Source of the DNA: Occultella gossypii
GTDB lineage: Bacteria > Actinomycetota > Actinomycetes > Actinomycetales > Beutenbergiaceae
Assembly: GCF_019947135.1 (NCBI RefSeq)
Contig: NZ_JAGSHT010000005.1
Span: 270,328 to 334,327 of the forward strand
Length of the DNA: 64,000 nt
Direction: 5' to 3'
Positions 62,875 through 64,000 of this stretch are shown here, piece after piece. Each line of letters opens with the position of its first letter. Position 1 is the first letter of the stretch. The position numbers were made by a program, and so were the translations under genes. Under the pieces are notes generated by a model. It saw only the letters and a program-made list of their open reading frames with translations, did not search any database and was not told the DNA's origin.

Positions 62875-64000
62875 TTAGAAGGGTGGTGGTTCGTCGGGGT
62901 TGGGTGCGGTGCGGTAGGTGGGGCCGTGTCCGGTGTGTCCGGGGTGGGTTCGGGGTAGTTCGGTGGTGGTGCCGTCGGGGGTGCGCATGTAGACGTGGCC
63001 GGTGGGGGTGCGCCAGAACCGGTTGCCGTGTTGGTCGACTTCGTCTTCGAAGTCGCCGTGGGTTTTCAGGACGTGGCAGCGTCGGCATTTGGGGTCGAGG
63101 TTGTCGTCGCTGGTGGGTCCGAGAGGAAAGGGGGTGCGGTGGTCGAGTTCGGTCATCCGGGCGGTGGCTGAGCAGCCGGGTGCGGTGCAGTAGGGTTCGT
63201 TTTCTTTGATCCGGTCGGTCATGTTCTGTGGGGGTTCGTAGCGGGTGGTGCCGTAGTCGGTGACTTGGTTGGTGGTGGGGTCGGTGACCAGGCGTCGCCA
63301 GGTGCCGCCGGCGGCGAAGGCGCGGGCGACGTCGGCGGGGATCGGGCCGAGTCCTTCGATGTCGCCGGGGTCGTCGCCGCCCATCAGGGTCGACAGGGAA
63401 ACCCGGATGAGGATCTGGGCGCGGCGCCCGCCGAGGACTCCGACCGGCCAGACCCGGGGCAGCCCTTGACCCCGCGAGGGCGTGAACACCCGCGGATCGG
63501 CCCCGGTATCGGCGCCGTGCCAGGACCCCCAGAACCCACCCGAGCCGGCCCCAGCCCCACCCGAAGACGCGGTGGGCGCACCCGTGACCTCGGACCCGCC
63601 CGTCGGGCCGGTGGTGGGCGCACTTGTCCCCTCGGCTCCGCCCGTCAGGCCCGCGGTGGGCGTACTTGTCCCCTCGGACCCGCCCGTCGGGTCGGTGCTG
63701 GGCGTACTTGTCCCCTCGGACCCGCTCGTCGGGTCGGTGGTGGGCGCACTTGTCCCCTCGGACCCGCCCGTCGGGCCCGCGGTGGGCGTACTTGTCCCCT
63801 CGGACCCGCTGGTCGGACTGGGGCTTGGCGTACTTGTCCCCTCGGACCCGCTGGTCGGACTGGTGCTGGGCGTACTTGTCCCCTCGGACCCGCCCGTCGG
63901 GCCCGCGGTGGGCGCACTTGTCCCCTCGGACCCGCCCGTCGGGCCCGCGGTGGGCGTATTTGTCCCCTCGGACCCGCTCGTCGGGTCGGTGGTGGGCGCA
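62875..64000 (-). CDS. 13E12/DUF222-type HNH endonuclease gene, N-terminus beyond window
   Basis: The reading frame stays open to the window's right edge, so only the C-terminal ~375 residues are visible. From the C-terminus: HNH nuclease domain CTAPGCSATARMTELDHRTPFPLGPTSDDNLDPKCRRCHVLKTHGD, preceded by the DUF222-like end SLSTLMGGDDPGDIEGLGPIPADVARAFAAGG, then a linker and nine 14-residue repeats. Actinobacterial 13E12 proteins are multicopy and of unclear role. Codon use is rich in CCC, ACC and CAC, unlike hisS. It is convergent with hisS, with 15 bases between stops. Confidence 0.88.
   Translation of the reverse strand, partial: APTTDPTSGSEGTNTPTAGPTGGSEGTSAPTAGPTGGSEGTSTPSTSPTSGSEGTSTPSPSPTSGSEGTSTPTAGPTGGSEGTSAPTTDPTSGSEGTSTPSTDPTGGSEGTSTPTAGLTGGAEGTSAPTTGPTGGSEVTGAPTASSGGAGAGSGGFWGSWHGADTGADPRVFTPSRGQGLPRVWPVGVLGGRRAQILIRVSLSTLMGGDDPGDIEGLGPIPADVARAFAAGGTWRRLVTDPTTNQVTDYGTTRYEPPQNMTDRIKENEPYCTAPGCSATARMTELDHRTPFPLGPTSDDNLDPKCRRCHVLKTHGDFEDEVDQHGNRFWRTPTGHVYMRTPDGTTTELPRTHPGHTGHGPTYRTAPNPDEPPPF
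63624..64000 (-). repeat. In-frame 42-bp tandem repeat (nine units) in the HNH gene
   Basis: The block TTGTCCCCTCGG recurs at 63624, 63666, 63708, 63750, 63792, 63834, 63876, 63918 and 63960, exactly 42 bases apart, and the array continues past the window end. Each unit encodes 14 residues of the form GSEGTS(T/A)P(T/S)xxPTG. Units differ at a few variable positions, e.g. TDP, AGP, SPT. Coding phase is kept throughout. Confidence 0.95.

Noticed and set aside
63624..64000. CRISPR-like array
   Set aside because: Units are contiguous 42-bp repeats with no unique spacers, and they translate in frame with the HNH protein.

Overview
The window is very GC-rich DNA with dense, short-gapped genes, frequent GTG and TTG starts and many 4-base start/stop overlaps. 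This suggests an actinobacterium. The runs yebC-ruvC-ruvA-ruvB-yajC-secD-secF-apt-relA...hisS and thrS-HIT-pgsA-acyltransferase-pimA are classic actinobacterial gene orders, and the second run implies phosphatidylinositol/PIM-type lipids. A non-mycolate Micrococcales-like lineage fits best, but that placement is inference.

Layout. 1-3252 (minus): trehalose/glycogen genes treY (cut by the window edge) and glgX. 3303-4889: membrane-anchored sulfite-oxidase-type molybdoprotein. 4954-7101: orphan SNF2-family ATPase. 7315-9048: receiver/thioredoxin-reductase-like flavoprotein without the CxxC. 9077-17250 (minus): a seven-gene operon with six consecutive start/stop overlaps: pnuC, nadR-like, MoxR AAA+ ATPase, unknown, metallopeptidase+VWA, unknown, adenylate-forming ligase. 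It ties NAD-precursor salvage to a MoxR/VWA module and is the best candidate here for an uncharacterised system. 17335-18173: ArsR regulator plus AHSA1/SRPBCC protein behind a near-consensus, apparently leaderless promoter. 18187-26303 (minus): narK-G-H-J-I respiratory nitrate reductase operon.

26408-34501: carbohydrate locus with a Tat-exported beta-helix protein, a LacI regulator and, divergently, a lipoprotein binding protein, two permeases and a cytoplasmic GH10 enzyme. No ABC ATPase is present. 34647-34909: tRNA-Val(GAC), tRNA-Cys(GCA), tRNA-Gly(GCC) on the minus strand. 35013-38514: pabB-like gene, methyltransferase, tRNA-Val(CAC) with a strong terminator, alpha/beta hydrolase, tiny antitoxin-like protein. 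38640-45902: thrS, HIT protein, PI/PIM lipid genes, LemA-like protein, PrsW-like protease. 45964-48865: pdxS, Nudix hydrolase, pdxT, yebC. 48949-51282: ruvCAB with an SOS box before ruvA. 51388-57956: yajC-secD-secF-apt-relA. 57983-61296 (minus): membrane-anchored cyclophilin and a DUF349 protein. 61504-62859: hisS. 62875-64000 (minus): 3' part of a 13E12-type HNH endonuclease gene with an in-frame 42-bp tandem repeat running off the window end.

Most of the window is housekeeping. Accessory character is highest in the pnuC-to-ligase operon, the carbohydrate locus and the HNH gene at the right edge. No CRISPR array, insertion sequence, integrase or rRNA gene was seen.
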